Under the pieces are notes generated by a model. That model saw only the letters and a program-made list of their open reading frames with translations, was not told the DNA's origin and did no database searches. The position numbers and the translations under genes are program-made. A stretch of DNA of 64,000 nt, taken from Isoetes taiwanensis. Lineage: Eukaryota; Streptophyta; Lycopodiopsida; Isoetales; Isoetaceae. The stretch lies in NCBI GenBank assembly GCA_021234155.1, contig JAJEKV010000054.1:5751962-5815961 (forward strand). The letters are read 5' to 3'. Each line of letters begins with the position of its first letter. Positions within the stretch are counted from its first letter, which is position 1. Shown piece by piece: positions 24,040 through 34,025 of the stretch.

Positions 24040-26278
24040 TTAAAAAACAATGCCTGGATAATCATATCTTGGTGAAACCTTCAAACGCTCATAACCTGCT
24101 CTGGAAGGATCCACCTGCAGAAAGAAAAAGAAGAAAAGAAATGGTCAAGCAGGAAAATATGGGAAAAGGAAACCCATCGAGCATCAAATTTGAGCACAGG
24201 AGCTACCTGGTTTTGGACAGGGCAGGTGCAGCTAATGCATTACGTTAAATGCATCATGCAAGAAGGTCCTTCATAAGGAAACATCCTCCAAAAACCTGCT
24301 CCGTAATCTGAGAAACAGGCGAACGAAAATAACCCAAAACATTATATCATCTTTAAGAAAATAATATAACAAATTCGTAAATCTTGAGCTCTAACCATTG
24401 GGCAGAGAATAAATTCTACCTAAATGAGTCATTCAGACAATGTAACCATTCGAGAATAGCAAATTTTAGCACATGCCACTTTGGTGCAAGATTGAACAAT
24501 ACAAAGCAATCAAAATACAATGGCAAATCATGAAAAAGAGCTTACAGAGAAGGGGGACAGCTGCCCTGCACCAGCGAAGTGTTTGGCAGACAATGGCACC
24601 AACCCATTTCTAATCTTTGAAAAAGTGGAATGCTAGTCGAGGAAAATCCTCCCAGATTGTGGAAGTTTTCCATAAGAAGTTTGTTGTGCATGTAAAACTG
24701 CTAGATCAGATCTGCAAAGACATAACTGTGTCTGTGCTAGGCCAAGGTATATTTGCAAAAGCAGACCTGGCAACAGACCTGGCATTTGCATGCAACTCTA
24801 TCTAGCAGACCAACACAGCTGCAAATTGATCAAGTACATGCAACACAACTGTAAACTAAAGCTTAACAAAGGTACAAAATATGTAAGCTATATAATGCAT
24901 GGAAAAAACATGGCACGTATATTTTGAAAGACCTAGTTTTGAACTCCCATTTCTACACACAAATCCTCTTGTAAAATGCATTCATCCAAGCATTATGTAA
25001 CAAATGGCAAAAAGTTCAAACAATTGCCACCTGTATGCTTCAAATAGAGAAGATATATCTATTGTTGTCATCGTGTTAGTGCTGTGTATTTCGTTTGCCT
25101 CCATAGATCAGCCACTTAGTCAAGCCATGTTAGAATTATGGATTTCGGGCATAGACGATTGAGGATTGAGGGAATATGAACATGAAGTTTATGTAGCTAG
25201 CAAAACTTGATTGAGATGTCTTCTGGTAGCTTGATTGTAGATGCAAGTGCAGCTGCATGTCAAGGCTAGAACTAAATATCACCTGCAAAAGCCTGAACCA
25301 AATGACAGATCAAGTAATTTACCTGCAAACTCACTACTTTCTTGCTCTTGCACAACATTAAAAAGCTCCCAAATCCGCAAACACAAATAGAACTTTTTTG
25401 CTTGCATTTGCCACAAACACAAAGCCATTTCAGCAGGTGATATGGACCCATATTTGATCCCGAGCAGCTCAAACCTTACATGTACAAAAATGCAGAGTAA
25501 TAGGACACTGTGCAAGGAAACAAAACGTAATGCATTTGGGCAGACCTTATTAGCACCAAACAATCAGGTTGAAAACCAAAGGAGATGGTACAACAAAAAA
25601 AAAAAGGGAATATGAGAATCTACCTAAGACCAGGACCAATTTGCTGCCTTGAATAAGCCGATTTTACTCCTCTGATAAGCCCATTTTTGCTCTCATCGAA
25701 ATGAAAAAGATACAGAGACAGCTCAGAGCCAGAAATCAAGTCACCACTTGCTACAGACGGCTTCCATCTCTATCGTGAATTGAATCTGCATAAACTGAGA
25801 CCAAAGCCAACACAAACTAAGCACATATTGCATTTTGTACAGGCAAAGAAGCACTGAAGTACATACACCAGTGAAAAACCGTCTGGAAAACCAAAAATAT
25901 CATGAAAAATAGGAAGAGAAGGAAACAGAAGAATAGAATAGAATAGAATAGATTTTTTAACGTCCACGGAGACCAATAGGTCATGGGACCCATACAATGG
26001 GCTAGTACAATCATTACTACTAGGATTAAAAAGCTAGGTTCTACCTGTGATGGTGCTGGATGAAGCTCTGGTGCTGTCGCTCTGCCGCAGACGAGAACGT
26101 CACGTAACAGGGAGCGGCCGTTATGTCTGAGAGGAGCAAAAATGTATGAAACGTAAAGAGCGAGAAATATTGCCGAAATTTTTTTCCCTATTTTCGTATG
26201 ATTAGATGGGAAGGGGGAAAGATAGCCGGAAAGAAAAAATTTGGTCGAAAAACCCATTTTTTTCTTCCAAAAGTCCAC
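24040..26278 (-). pseudogene. Captured multi-exon gene fragment, unknown product
   Basis: Several minus-strand segments behave like exons. Segment 25769-25624 (start RWKPSVASGDLISG, end AYSRQQIGPGL) has a GTAGAT donor. It joins in phase, through an AG acceptor at 25475, to 25474-25323 (FELLGIKYGSISPAEMALC...), which ends at GTAAAT. Segment 24609-24546 (NGLVPLSAKHFAGAGQLSPF) ends at GTAAGC. Segment 24114-24040 follows CTGCAG, encodes VDPSRAGYERLKVSPRYDYP and a few more residues, then stops. A possible first exon (26278-26045) ends CAG before GTAGAA. The residue composition and consistent splice signals look genuine. I do not recognise the family, and at least one exon between 25323 and 24609 may be missing. 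Lying within Helitron ends, it is best read as a transduplicated gene piece. Confidence 0.42.
25932..26033 (-). mobile_element. LINE 3' fragment, 100 bp
   Basis: It is nearly identical to the fragment at 4644-4745: the AATAG repeat, the CGTCCACGGAGACCAATAGG motif and GGATTAAAAAG. It lies in an apparent intron of the captured gene fragment. Extreme 5' truncation leaves only the 3' UTR. Confidence 0.8.
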
Positions 26279-26396
26279 TTTCTTCCAAAGGAAAATTTTA
26301 GATGCCGGATTTTAATTTTCTGATCACAAAATTTCGCTTTTTCGCCGGATTTCAGTGTCTACAGGCGGCCGGAAAAAAGAGGACACACCCCCACAA

Positions 26397-26416
26397 AAAC
26401 ATTTTAAGTAAGTAGA
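26397..26416 (-). other. Helitron 5' terminus (TC end)
   Basis: The minus strand begins TCTACTTACTTAAAATGTTT. The preceding host bases CCATGGATA match copy 1 at 5613-5621. TC immediately after A fits the Helitron 5' end. Confidence 0.75.
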
Positions 26417-27725
26417 TATCCATGGACCATTAATGGTCAATACTTAGACTTGTCAAAATTTGAATCATTTAATCAAGGTAACACTCTTTTTCAACTCATA
26501 TATGATAATATATGTGCATAAAGGTTCTTGATGTCATATATTGCAAAAAACACAAAGAAACCTTCTTTTCTCTTGCTATCATAAACTTATTACTGTGTTT
26601 GCTGCCAGAAGTATTGTAGGTTAAGTATGATAATAGTGCATGTAGATCATCTTTCATGATGAGCTATATTTTTTTTATGGATGCAAGCCTTCTTTGGTAA
26701 TATAGATCTCTAATTTCATGTTCAAATAATTATTGGTCCACAAAAGACAGAAAACAGTTTTGACCTTGTCATGTTTGATGAAACCCATCTTCCTTCTCAT
26801 ACCTTGGAATGAGGTGCAGTTTTTTTTGTTGTACTCTCTAACTCGCGTAGAAAAATAAGAAAATACTGAAAAAAAAAAAAATTATTTAATTAAGACAGTT
26901 TTACCTTATGTAAATATAAAGCAGTTTTACCTTATGTAAATATAAGGCAGTCTTGGCATGACCCACTTCACCTAAGTATAACTTCCAAGAATGGAGATTG
27001 ATAGATTTTTAGATATTTTTTATACGGAACATGACTGCCATATATGAACTTCTAGGAAAGGTTTTATTGAATTTTGAGCCATTGATTTTATATGAATTTT
27101 AAAGTGAACAGTGCAAATGCACCATTTTTGGTCAATCGCGTGACAACTCTAGTGTTGCAAGCAACAGCTAGCAGAACATACAACCGTCATGCCAAACAAG
27201 TACAACTAGTTCTATTATGACTTACTGAATTGCTTGAAGCGATGTCTTATTCATGTCTGTGTTCTGGGCTTGGCAGTCTGTTTAAGATTTAGATGCAGTT
27301 GCAATAGTCTTAAAAAGACATTTGTATGTGAGAATCTACTGGTCTTTGCAAATGCCTTTTAAGACGAGCAATAAGCGTTCACTAACAAGTCTCTTTATCT
27401 TCATGCTTTAACAACTATTTTTGACCGTCTTCAAGCAATCAGATATCTGAGAGCCAGGATAATGTCAGAACAGAAGAATTGAGAAAAGTTGCTCCATTGC
27501 TTGAGACAAATTGAGAACAAGGAGACCCGATTATGATTGCATGAATGTATTTGCTTACATGAGGCTAATTCCATTCTTTTGATTTGTTATGGTGTCGAAG
27601 TATCTTTGGTTCTAGCCCCCATGTTTTTGCATCATTATGCTAGATATTTCATTTGTTATGTCTGGACTTCTGCTTGGGTTTTTAACTTTACATGTTCACT
27701 CATTATACATAGCAGTGTCATAAAG
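26417..27725 (+). other. Non-coding continuation of duplication copy 2
   Basis: It aligns with 5613-7025 of copy 1, with small indels including a repeated CAGTTTTACCTTATGTAAAT unit near 26895-26945. No gene is seen on either strand. Confidence 0.7.
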
Positions 27726-29160
27726 GAAGGAAGGAAGGAAGGTTCTTTTATCGTCCACGGAGGCCAATTGGCCTATGGGACCCAAATTACAGGGGTCCAG
27801 CAAGCCCGTTGCTACCCGGATTAAAAGACCCCCCTTAAGAGGGAAAAACCGTCGCAGCAACAAGCCTGCTGGCAGCTGTACACATATACATATACACATG
27901 AATTCCCGGCACCTCAGGTAGGCGCCTGGGGGCAGAGGTGAGTCCGCAGATCCAAAACCTCTTGGAGGTAGGAGCCAAGGGATCGAACTAACGGGCAAGA
28001 CCGAGTAGCTTCGTCGGTGAGGGGCGAACTGTGTCGCACCAAGAGAATGTAGCGAGCCGAATCGACTATAGGCCGGGCGGACTCACGGAAGGCATGGCTT
28101 TCATCCTCAACAACCCCCAGTGGACAACACTGACAAAGCCTGTCCTGGCGCAGCCCTCCAACCCACCGACCCATCTCAAGCCGAAGATGGTGGGCCCCTG
28201 TTCGAATGGACACGATGATCCTGCGCTTCTTCATGGGCAACTGAGAACGCAGGTAGAGCTGTGGGCCTCGAACCGTGGTGGGGTTTATGTGTTTGTTTGT
28301 AGTGTGCCACCTTTACCTGTTCGAAGCATGGTGGTCTCGAGCTTCCCGTGAAACAAGAGTCCAAATACCCCCTCGGCCTATCCCTACCGGCTGCGTAGTG
28401 CACACTGGGACGCACCTATGTCGCGTCTATATTCCCAAGCGCCCCATCGGGCCCTCTTGTCCTTCCAACAAGCCCCGAGTCGTTGCGGGCTCATCGCCGG
28501 CGCCAGAAGCCAAGTGGGAGCCGAAGTGTCGCCCATGCCGGCCACCTTCCGAAATAAACAATGTGTCTATCGAGGGTCGCGATGCATCGCGGGGCATGAA
28601 TCACGTCTCCTCGCAACAAGATCTCGATATGGGCGAGGGCTTGACCCCAAGTGCCGCGTCAAAAATGCCTTCGGACTGCTCTAAGTCGTTTCCAAGTCGC
28701 CAAAGACACCACTTGGGCCCCACACCTCGACCCCATACGTAAGAACTGGCTCCACCGGTTCGGAACAAATGTTTGGTGGCCCCAGTCTTTACTACCGCCC
28801 TATGACTATTGTTTTGCATTGTGTACAGCGCTTTCCAACCTGCGGTCACCCGAAGGCGAATGGATGCATCCCAATACATTGAGAACGGAAATTCCACCCC
28901 CAGGTACTTGTAGCTGGGTGTGACCTCTACCATCTGCCCCTGATAAGTGAGCGCCGGAGGTGCTGGATGACGTAAGGAGGATATGAGGACCACCTTAGTC
29001 TTGGCCAGGTTGACACACATGTCCGACGCCTGGCAGAATGTGCCCAGGGCATCTAGGTGTGCCTGCATGCCCTCTGGTGTATGGGCCAAAAGGTCCACAT
29101 CATCCACATAGATGAGCTGCCGGATGACCTGGTGCAAGAGCTGTATACCGTCCCCCCCAT
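27726..29160 (-). mobile_element. 5'-truncated LINE, private to duplication copy 2
   Basis: Copy 1 reads through the site (ATAAGGGAAAATCAG at 7024-7038). The insert has an (AAGG)n tail, the family 3' end (CGTCCACGGAGGCCAATTGG), and an RT C-terminal region reading leftward. It breaks off upstream inside RT at 29160. The host tract AAGG may have seeded the tail. No clear target duplication. Confidence 0.85.
27914..29160 (-). pseudogene. LINE reverse transcriptase remnant
   Basis: Reading leftward from 29160: the RT catalytic region IYVDDVDLLAHTPEGMQAHL (YVDD in place of YADD), the thumb-like CVNLAKTKVV, LTYQGQMVEVTPSYKYLGVE, then several frameshifts. The C-terminus at 28240-27914 has KKRRIIVSIRTGAHHLR, GRWVGGLRQDRLCQCC and DESHAF; the last zinc ligand appears lost (FRESARP replaces a cysteine). 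The copy is strongly decayed although the 3' portion remains readable. Confidence 0.8.
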
Positions 29161-29548
29161 TGAAAATCGGTGTTTTATACATGGATTGTGCAATATATTC
29201 AAGCTACATTCAAAATGTCCAAGGACATGCATTGGCATTTTAGGATCAAGAATGATCTTAACATAAAGCAATATAAATGAGATTACTTAGTGCAAATGTT
29301 GTGTATGTGAGATGGAAAAAAAGTATTGTTGCCTCAATGTCACATACATGCATTGAATGGGATCGTTGCAAAATGATTTTTTTTTTCCCTTTGTGTCCTT
29401 AACATTTTTTATGGCCCTGAAGGGGCCAAATATTCTTATCCACAATACAAACCCCCTACATCTTCTCAAAGTCCCCATACAGATGTACATAACATCACTA
29501 CACAATTCCCAAGGCCCTGAAGGTGCCATTTTTTTTTTTTTAAATTAA
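29161..29548 (+). other. Non-coding continuation of duplication copy 2
   Basis: Matches 7027-7439 of copy 1. It contains GGCCCTGAAGGGGCC-like short palindromes shared with copy 1. No gene. Confidence 0.7.
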
Positions 29549-29945
29549 CACAAACCATTATGTCCAACACTTTTGAATTAAAATCCCCCTAAAACCCCCT
29601 TTGGTTTAGGTGCATATTCACACGGGAGGTGATGTAGGGCAACGAGAGCCCCTTTTGTACTACCTAAAAACGTATAATATATGTACAAAATCAACACCAT
29701 TTAGTACATTGCCTCAAACCTTAATAGTATTTCGCAAGCCTCGTTATACAGTATACCAAAACTTGTACAAACACACCCCACAAACGAGGATTGCTATCTA
29801 TGGTCTAGATTGAGGAATAAGGGGCAAATATGCTCATCCAACAACTCTCGATGCTCGGAGTCAACCCCCCGTGTGAGTATGCACCCAAACCAAAGGGGGT
29901 TTTAGGGGGATTTTAATTCAAAAGTGTTGGACGTAATGGTTTGTG
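29549..29945. mobile_element. MITE-like palindromic element, copy in duplication unit 2
   Basis: The 397 bp counterpart of 7440-7834, with the same inverted ends (CACAAACCATTATGTCCAAC on the left, its inverse on the right). Its right arm is more complete here (AGGGGGTTTTAGGGGGATTT). Short extra TAATGGTTTGTG copies follow at 29946-30002. Confidence 0.7.
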
Positions 29946-30103
29946 TTTTAGGATAGGGGTTTGTGTAATGGTTTGTGGTAATGGTTTGTGTAATGGTTTG
30001 TGTTGGACGTAATGGTTTTAGGGGGAAGTTGCTGCAAAACTCTGCTGTATTTTCTTTGCAAATTATCGTATTTGTTGTACCTTGAACTCCTAAATACATT
30101 ACC

Positions 30104-30722
30104 AAAAGAGAGGAGCAGAAAGGAGCAGGCCGCCTCAGTATCTTCTGTTACCAGAAGCCTGAACTTGCGTATTATAGGAATTGCAGAGGCAGAAGATGAT
30201 GCCCATTCTCATGTGGATGCGGCTTTGCATTTTTTCACTGATGTCATGCATGTGAAGGTTGGTAGAGTTGTCTCCGCTACTAGGGTGGGAGCGGCAAGAC
30301 CTGATCGTCCTCGCCATCTTTTGGTTCAATTTCAAGACACTCTTAGTCGCTTACATATTCTTCAGCATGGCAACCATATCAGAGGGACTAGTTTCTCAGT
30401 ACAAGAGGACCTCTCCCCTCTTCAGTTGTGTAACCGTAAAGAGGAGCTCTGCAAGGTGAGGGCAGCCTGCCTGCAAAAGAAATGGGCAGTGTACAAGGGA
30501 GGCGCAACAATTATTCTAGATCAATGGCCTTCCAATCCTTGGACTTTCTATGTCTAGAGAATTTTAGAAGCACAAAATTACCGCTAGCATTAGCATTATC
30601 TTCTTCTTGGTAGTCTTTTAATATTTGGTTCTTGTGTTTGGTGACGGGGCCTAGTCCCCAGGTTTTAGATGGGTTGTTGCCCTTGCATGTGCCGTCAAAC
30701 CCGTTGGGTTCCTTATCTTATC
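30104..30722 (+). mobile_element. ORF1-only non-LTR retroelement insertion (HAL1-like)
   Basis: Copy 1 has only about 9 bp (CTTGTTGCA) here, at 7976-7985, so about 620 bp was inserted with loss of a few target bases. The insert contains one ORF related to L1-type ORF1 and then about 165 bp of 3' region ending GGGTTCCTTATCTTATCTGT. No reverse transcriptase follows, so it resembles a half-element carrying only ORF1 and mobilised in trans. Confidence 0.6.
30108..30557 (+). pseudogene. L1 ORF1p-like RRM and C-terminal domain, 5' truncated
   Basis: The open frame enters from the left flank and stops at 30557, giving about 150 residues from the insert. It reads NLRIIGIAEAEDDAH, then FFTDVMHVKV, SATRVG, RPRHLLVQF, SVQEDLSPLQLCNR and a final KKWAVYKGGATIILD. 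This is the order seen in the Transposase_22 / L1 ORF1p RNA-binding RRM and C-terminal domains (RIIGI, the R-G-RPRP strand, the ED-L segment). The N-terminal coiled coil is missing. ORF1p binds its RNA and chaperones reverse transcription. I see no internal stops, so the truncated frame is relatively fresh. Confidence 0.6.
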
Positions 30723-31257
30723 TGTATTAATCTGCTCCAACATTGAGCATAGCCTAATTTGCTGGTGCACAATCTCTATATAACTTTTATTGATATGGAT
30801 AATGGGCAACAAGCTAAGGTTGTGGCTGCCTATAATGCACTTTTTTGACTTGTTAATATGCTATTTGTGGCAGAAATTATGGAATGCATGAGGCAGTGGT
30901 AAGCACTCTTCTAAAATTGGAAAAAGATAGACACTCGTGTAAACTTAATATAGTAAAGGCTGCTGTCATTCATAGTATTTTGGACAACCTTTCCGTATCT
31001 TTGAACCTTAAATGCAGAGCTGCTTAGAATTTTAACCATAACATTGTTAAGAGGTGCTACAGCAAATGCAAAAGTTGTTGAACCCCTCTTTCTTATCTTG
31101 ATAAAAGCATAATTGAGCACATCATGTCAACATAGTGCAATGAAGTGCTTGTAAATATATTAGAAAAGCATAGCACATTGCAAATGTCAATTTAACACCA
31201 AATAAGGCTATAGAACCTCTTGTGGATACTTATGTAAAGTGCTATTTATTGATAAAG

Positions 31258-31540
31258 TGTTTGCTCTTTGAAAAGGGCTAATAACTATATGTACTTGGGG
31301 TGGTAAAGCATTTTAGATGCAAATAAGAAGGGGTACTTGTGTTTAATTATAATTTGACAACAAATAAGAAAGTAGACCACACCATGCAAATTCACTGTGT
31401 TCTAATTTCTTTGCATATGTGTTATTCCCTTGATACGATCCTTCTTAAAAAAAAGTATGCTCTTTGAAAAGGGCTAATAACTTTATGTACTTGGGGTGGT
31501 AAAGCATTTAAGATACAAATAGGAAGCAGTATATATGTGT
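31258..31540. repeat. Local direct duplication, about 197 bp period
   Basis: The block GCTCTTTGAAAAGGGCTAAT with GTACTTGGGGTGGTAAAGCA occurs at about 31262 and again at about 31459. Copy 1 has only one such block (8490-8550). Confidence 0.75.
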
Positions 31541-31669
31541 AATTTCAATTTGACGAAAGAAAACGGATCACACCATGCAAATTTAATGTATTTCCATTTT
31601 TTTTGTTTTTTTTTCATATATATTATCCACCCAATGTGACCCTTCTTCAAAAAGATAGCTTTCAAGTAA

Positions 31670-32826
31670 AGAATAAGAATAAGAATAAGAATAGATTTTT
31701 AGCGTCCACGGAGACCAATTGGCCTATGGGACCCAAAGCAAAAAGAGAGCAGCAAGCCTATTACTGACAGGATTAAAAAACCCCCGCCCCGAAGGGTTTT
31801 CGAGGGAAAAACCTTAGCAGTAATAAGTATGCTGGAATGCCCCAACAAACCCACTGACGCTGTAGTCAATAACTGATGCAACGGCTGGCCAGGCACTAGT
31901 AATCGAGCATATCGCTCTCGGATATGAGCAAATGCTGGGCAGATCTGGAGGACATGACATTCATCCTCAATAGCACCCTGGTGGCAACACTGGCAAACCC
32001 TTTGCTCCCGTGCTTCCCGAGCCCAATGTCATGTTTCAATGCGGAGGCGATGTGCACCCGTGCGAATGGAAGCTATAAGTCTGGCGCTTCTTCATGGGTA
32101 CCGGGTGTACAAATGCTTGGTGTGGGCCTCTCGTGAGCCTAGGATTGACTTGTGCTGGCGATAGTGTGCCCCGACTTAACATGCGTCGAGCATCGCATCC
32201 CCAGAGCTTGCGAAGGAAAGTAGCATCTAGGTACGACTTAAGTGCCCTGCGATCTTTCTTTTCCCGACACGGGCGCTGCTTGTTCGCGACACCCCCCGCG
32301 GAGAACCACCGAGCTTGCTTGTCTTTCCGCCAGGATTTCAGCGTTGAGGACCCATCGCGGGTGGCCAAAGCAAAGGTTGGGCAAAGCGTGTATCAGCCAT
32401 AGCGACCACCTTCTGGAAGTAAACGATATGGCGTTCCAATGCAGCCCGTTGAAGGGGCAGAAAGCCTGTCTCCTGAAGTAGGATCTGGTATGGAACTGTG
32501 GACTTCACCCCAAGGGCCTGTGCCAAGAAGGCCTTCTGCACCTGCTCAAGATCATTCCAGGTGCTAAGGGATATCACCGGACCCCACACTTCTGCCCCAT
32601 ACAAAAGGGCCGGCTCGACCAAGGCCCGAAACAGGTGTGACTGGTGGCCCCAGGCATACAACTCTGCCTTGTGGCTGTTGTTCTGCATGGCGTATAGTGC
32701 CTTCCAACCTGCCGTGACCCGCAACCCGATGGCAGCATCCCAATGGGTGGTAGTTGAGAACTCGATCCCCAAGTACTTGTAGGTCGGAGCCACCTTAACC
32801 TCCTGTCCCTGGTAAGTGAATGAGGG
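31670..32826 (-). mobile_element. 5'-truncated LINE, private to duplication copy 2
   Basis: It has an (AATAAG)n tail at 31670-31694, the family 3' end (CGTCCACGGAGACCAATTGG) and hairpin, then the C-terminal half of the LINE ORF leftward from 32826. Copy 1 lacks it. A short AAAGAA on both sides may be the target duplication, but this is uncertain. Confidence 0.82.
32036..32826 (-). pseudogene. LINE ORF C-terminal remnant
   Basis: The first frame runs from the truncation point with FTYQGQEVKVAPTYKYLGIE, AGWKALYAMQNNSHKAELYA, WNDLEQVQKAFLAQALGVKS and LLQETGFLPLQRAALERHI. It shifts near 32345 to another frame (CREKKDRRALKSYLDATFL, FVHPVPMKKRQTYSFHSH). The zinc terminus is then out of frame. It is the closest relative of the 9571-10473 copy. 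Confidence 0.82.
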
Positions 32827-34025
32827 AAAAACAAAGAAATATCTTAGCATAAATGTCTCATTTAAAGTGTAAAGTGTTGGCACGTAAAGTATTGATTTAT
32901 TGATAAGGTGTTTGCTATTTAAAATAGACCTTTACATGTGCAAAAGGAAGCTATTGAATGGGTTATATTTAATTTAATAACAAACAAGAAAGCAGGTCAC
33001 ACCTTACAATTTAACTATATTTCATTTTGGAGTTATATTATACAAAAATAACATTAAGTAAGAGATTGTTTGTTAATCCTAAGTTGTAAATTTATACAAG
33101 ATCGCAAACACGAATTTGTTGGATGCAATTATTTTCACACACGAAGATTTCACTTCATATGATCCTCTCTAAAAAAGGATGGCTTTGGCATTCAAAGTTC
33201 TAAGTTTTATGAATGTTCCTTTTGCATATAATAGAATATAATAGTTTTTTTTTTTATAGAATATAGGAATGTCACATCTTATTTTTTCTTAGAAAATAAT
33301 AGCTCATTGATCAAATGGATAACAAATCAAAGAGTCCTCTTACCATTTGAATAGTTTCAAGACGTGTTTTTGCTATAATTTAAATAGTAAATGATTTATC
33401 AATGGAATCTATTGTGCAAAATGCCAAAGACTTCGTGCATTAGATGTATCGAAACACAAACACCCTAATTTTTGTACTTCATAATTGTATGCATTCTTTG
33501 CATTGCAAGCATTCTTATGGACATTTCCTCTCCCTAAAGCGATGCTATTTCATGCTATTTTAGTGATCTCCTCCTCTTCAACACAATATATTTTTCTGTC
33601 GTAGTTATTGACAATAACTGTTGTTTGATAGAACCATTCGGACATATATCTAGGAGGGTTGGTGGCCACTTTTCCTCCACCCCTGTGAGTGCTTCTATGA
33701 AAAGCTATCTTGGCTGCTTATGAGATTTCTCCATTTCTTATCCACTCCATTTCTAGAAAAATCAAGTGCATGCGACATAAGAGGTGTATGTGTTAGTATA
33801 TGCATGTACTAAATGCATCTATATGAGCATTAATGATTTTGTTAGAGGCTTCCACAAACTTCTTTGCATCTTGTTTTTTGAGATATATTCACTGTATGTA
33901 TAGGAACAAGTCCAATAGAGCATATCAAGTTTGTCTCTTTTTCAATGAGGAATGGATATCATCAGCACCCTCTTATTCAACCTCAACAATCAATTTTCTA
34001 TATTCATATTCCTTTGCCTCATGAA
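32827..34025 (+). other. Non-coding end of duplication copy 2
   Basis: From 32920 it aligns with 8570-9567 and then 10705-10738. An extra tract around 33230-33260 (ATAATAGAATATAATAG plus a T run) is absent from copy 1 and may be a very short LINE tail insertion. No gene. Confidence 0.65.

Larger units (their letters stand above)
13021..26416 (-). mobile_element. Helitron-like element, 13.4 kb, non-autonomous
   Basis: On the minus strand the segment starts TCTACTTACTTAAAATG (26416 leftward) and ends with a hairpin, 9 nt, then CTAG at 13021. It lies exactly between an A and a T of the host sequence with no target duplication: copy 1 reads TTTAAATATAAATATCCATG (5601-5620) and the insertion falls at 5612/5613. 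A 5' TC end, a 3' hairpin plus CTRR end and A^T insertion are the defining Helitron features. No Rep/helicase ORF is visible inside, so it would depend on a helper. The contents, right to left, are an exon-like gene fragment, unassigned DNA, T-rich tandem units, a nested LINE and telomere-like DNA. Confidence 0.82.
10793..33999 (+). repeat. Tandem duplication, copy 2, expanded by insertions
   Basis: The copy begins near 10793 (GAGAGGAACTTCTCCC at 10804 corresponds to 4890 in copy 1) and ends near 33999, where TCTTATTCAACCTCAACAA and the following bases match 10705-10738. It has been inflated from about 5 kb to 23 kb by insertions at 11489, 13021, 27726, 30104 and 31670. A local tandem gain of about 200 bp lies at 31258-31540. 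Identity to copy 1 looks around 90-95% in aligned blocks by eye. Confidence 0.85.

Noticed and set aside
28275..28742. Plus-strand 155-codon frame
   Set aside because: Antisense shadow of the minus-strand LINE remnant at 27726-29160.
30000..30107. Upstream part of the ORF reading into the ORF1-like insert
   Set aside because: These codons are flank DNA (MITE edge and duplication sequence also present in copy 1), so the frame is a fusion created by insertion, not the native N-terminus.
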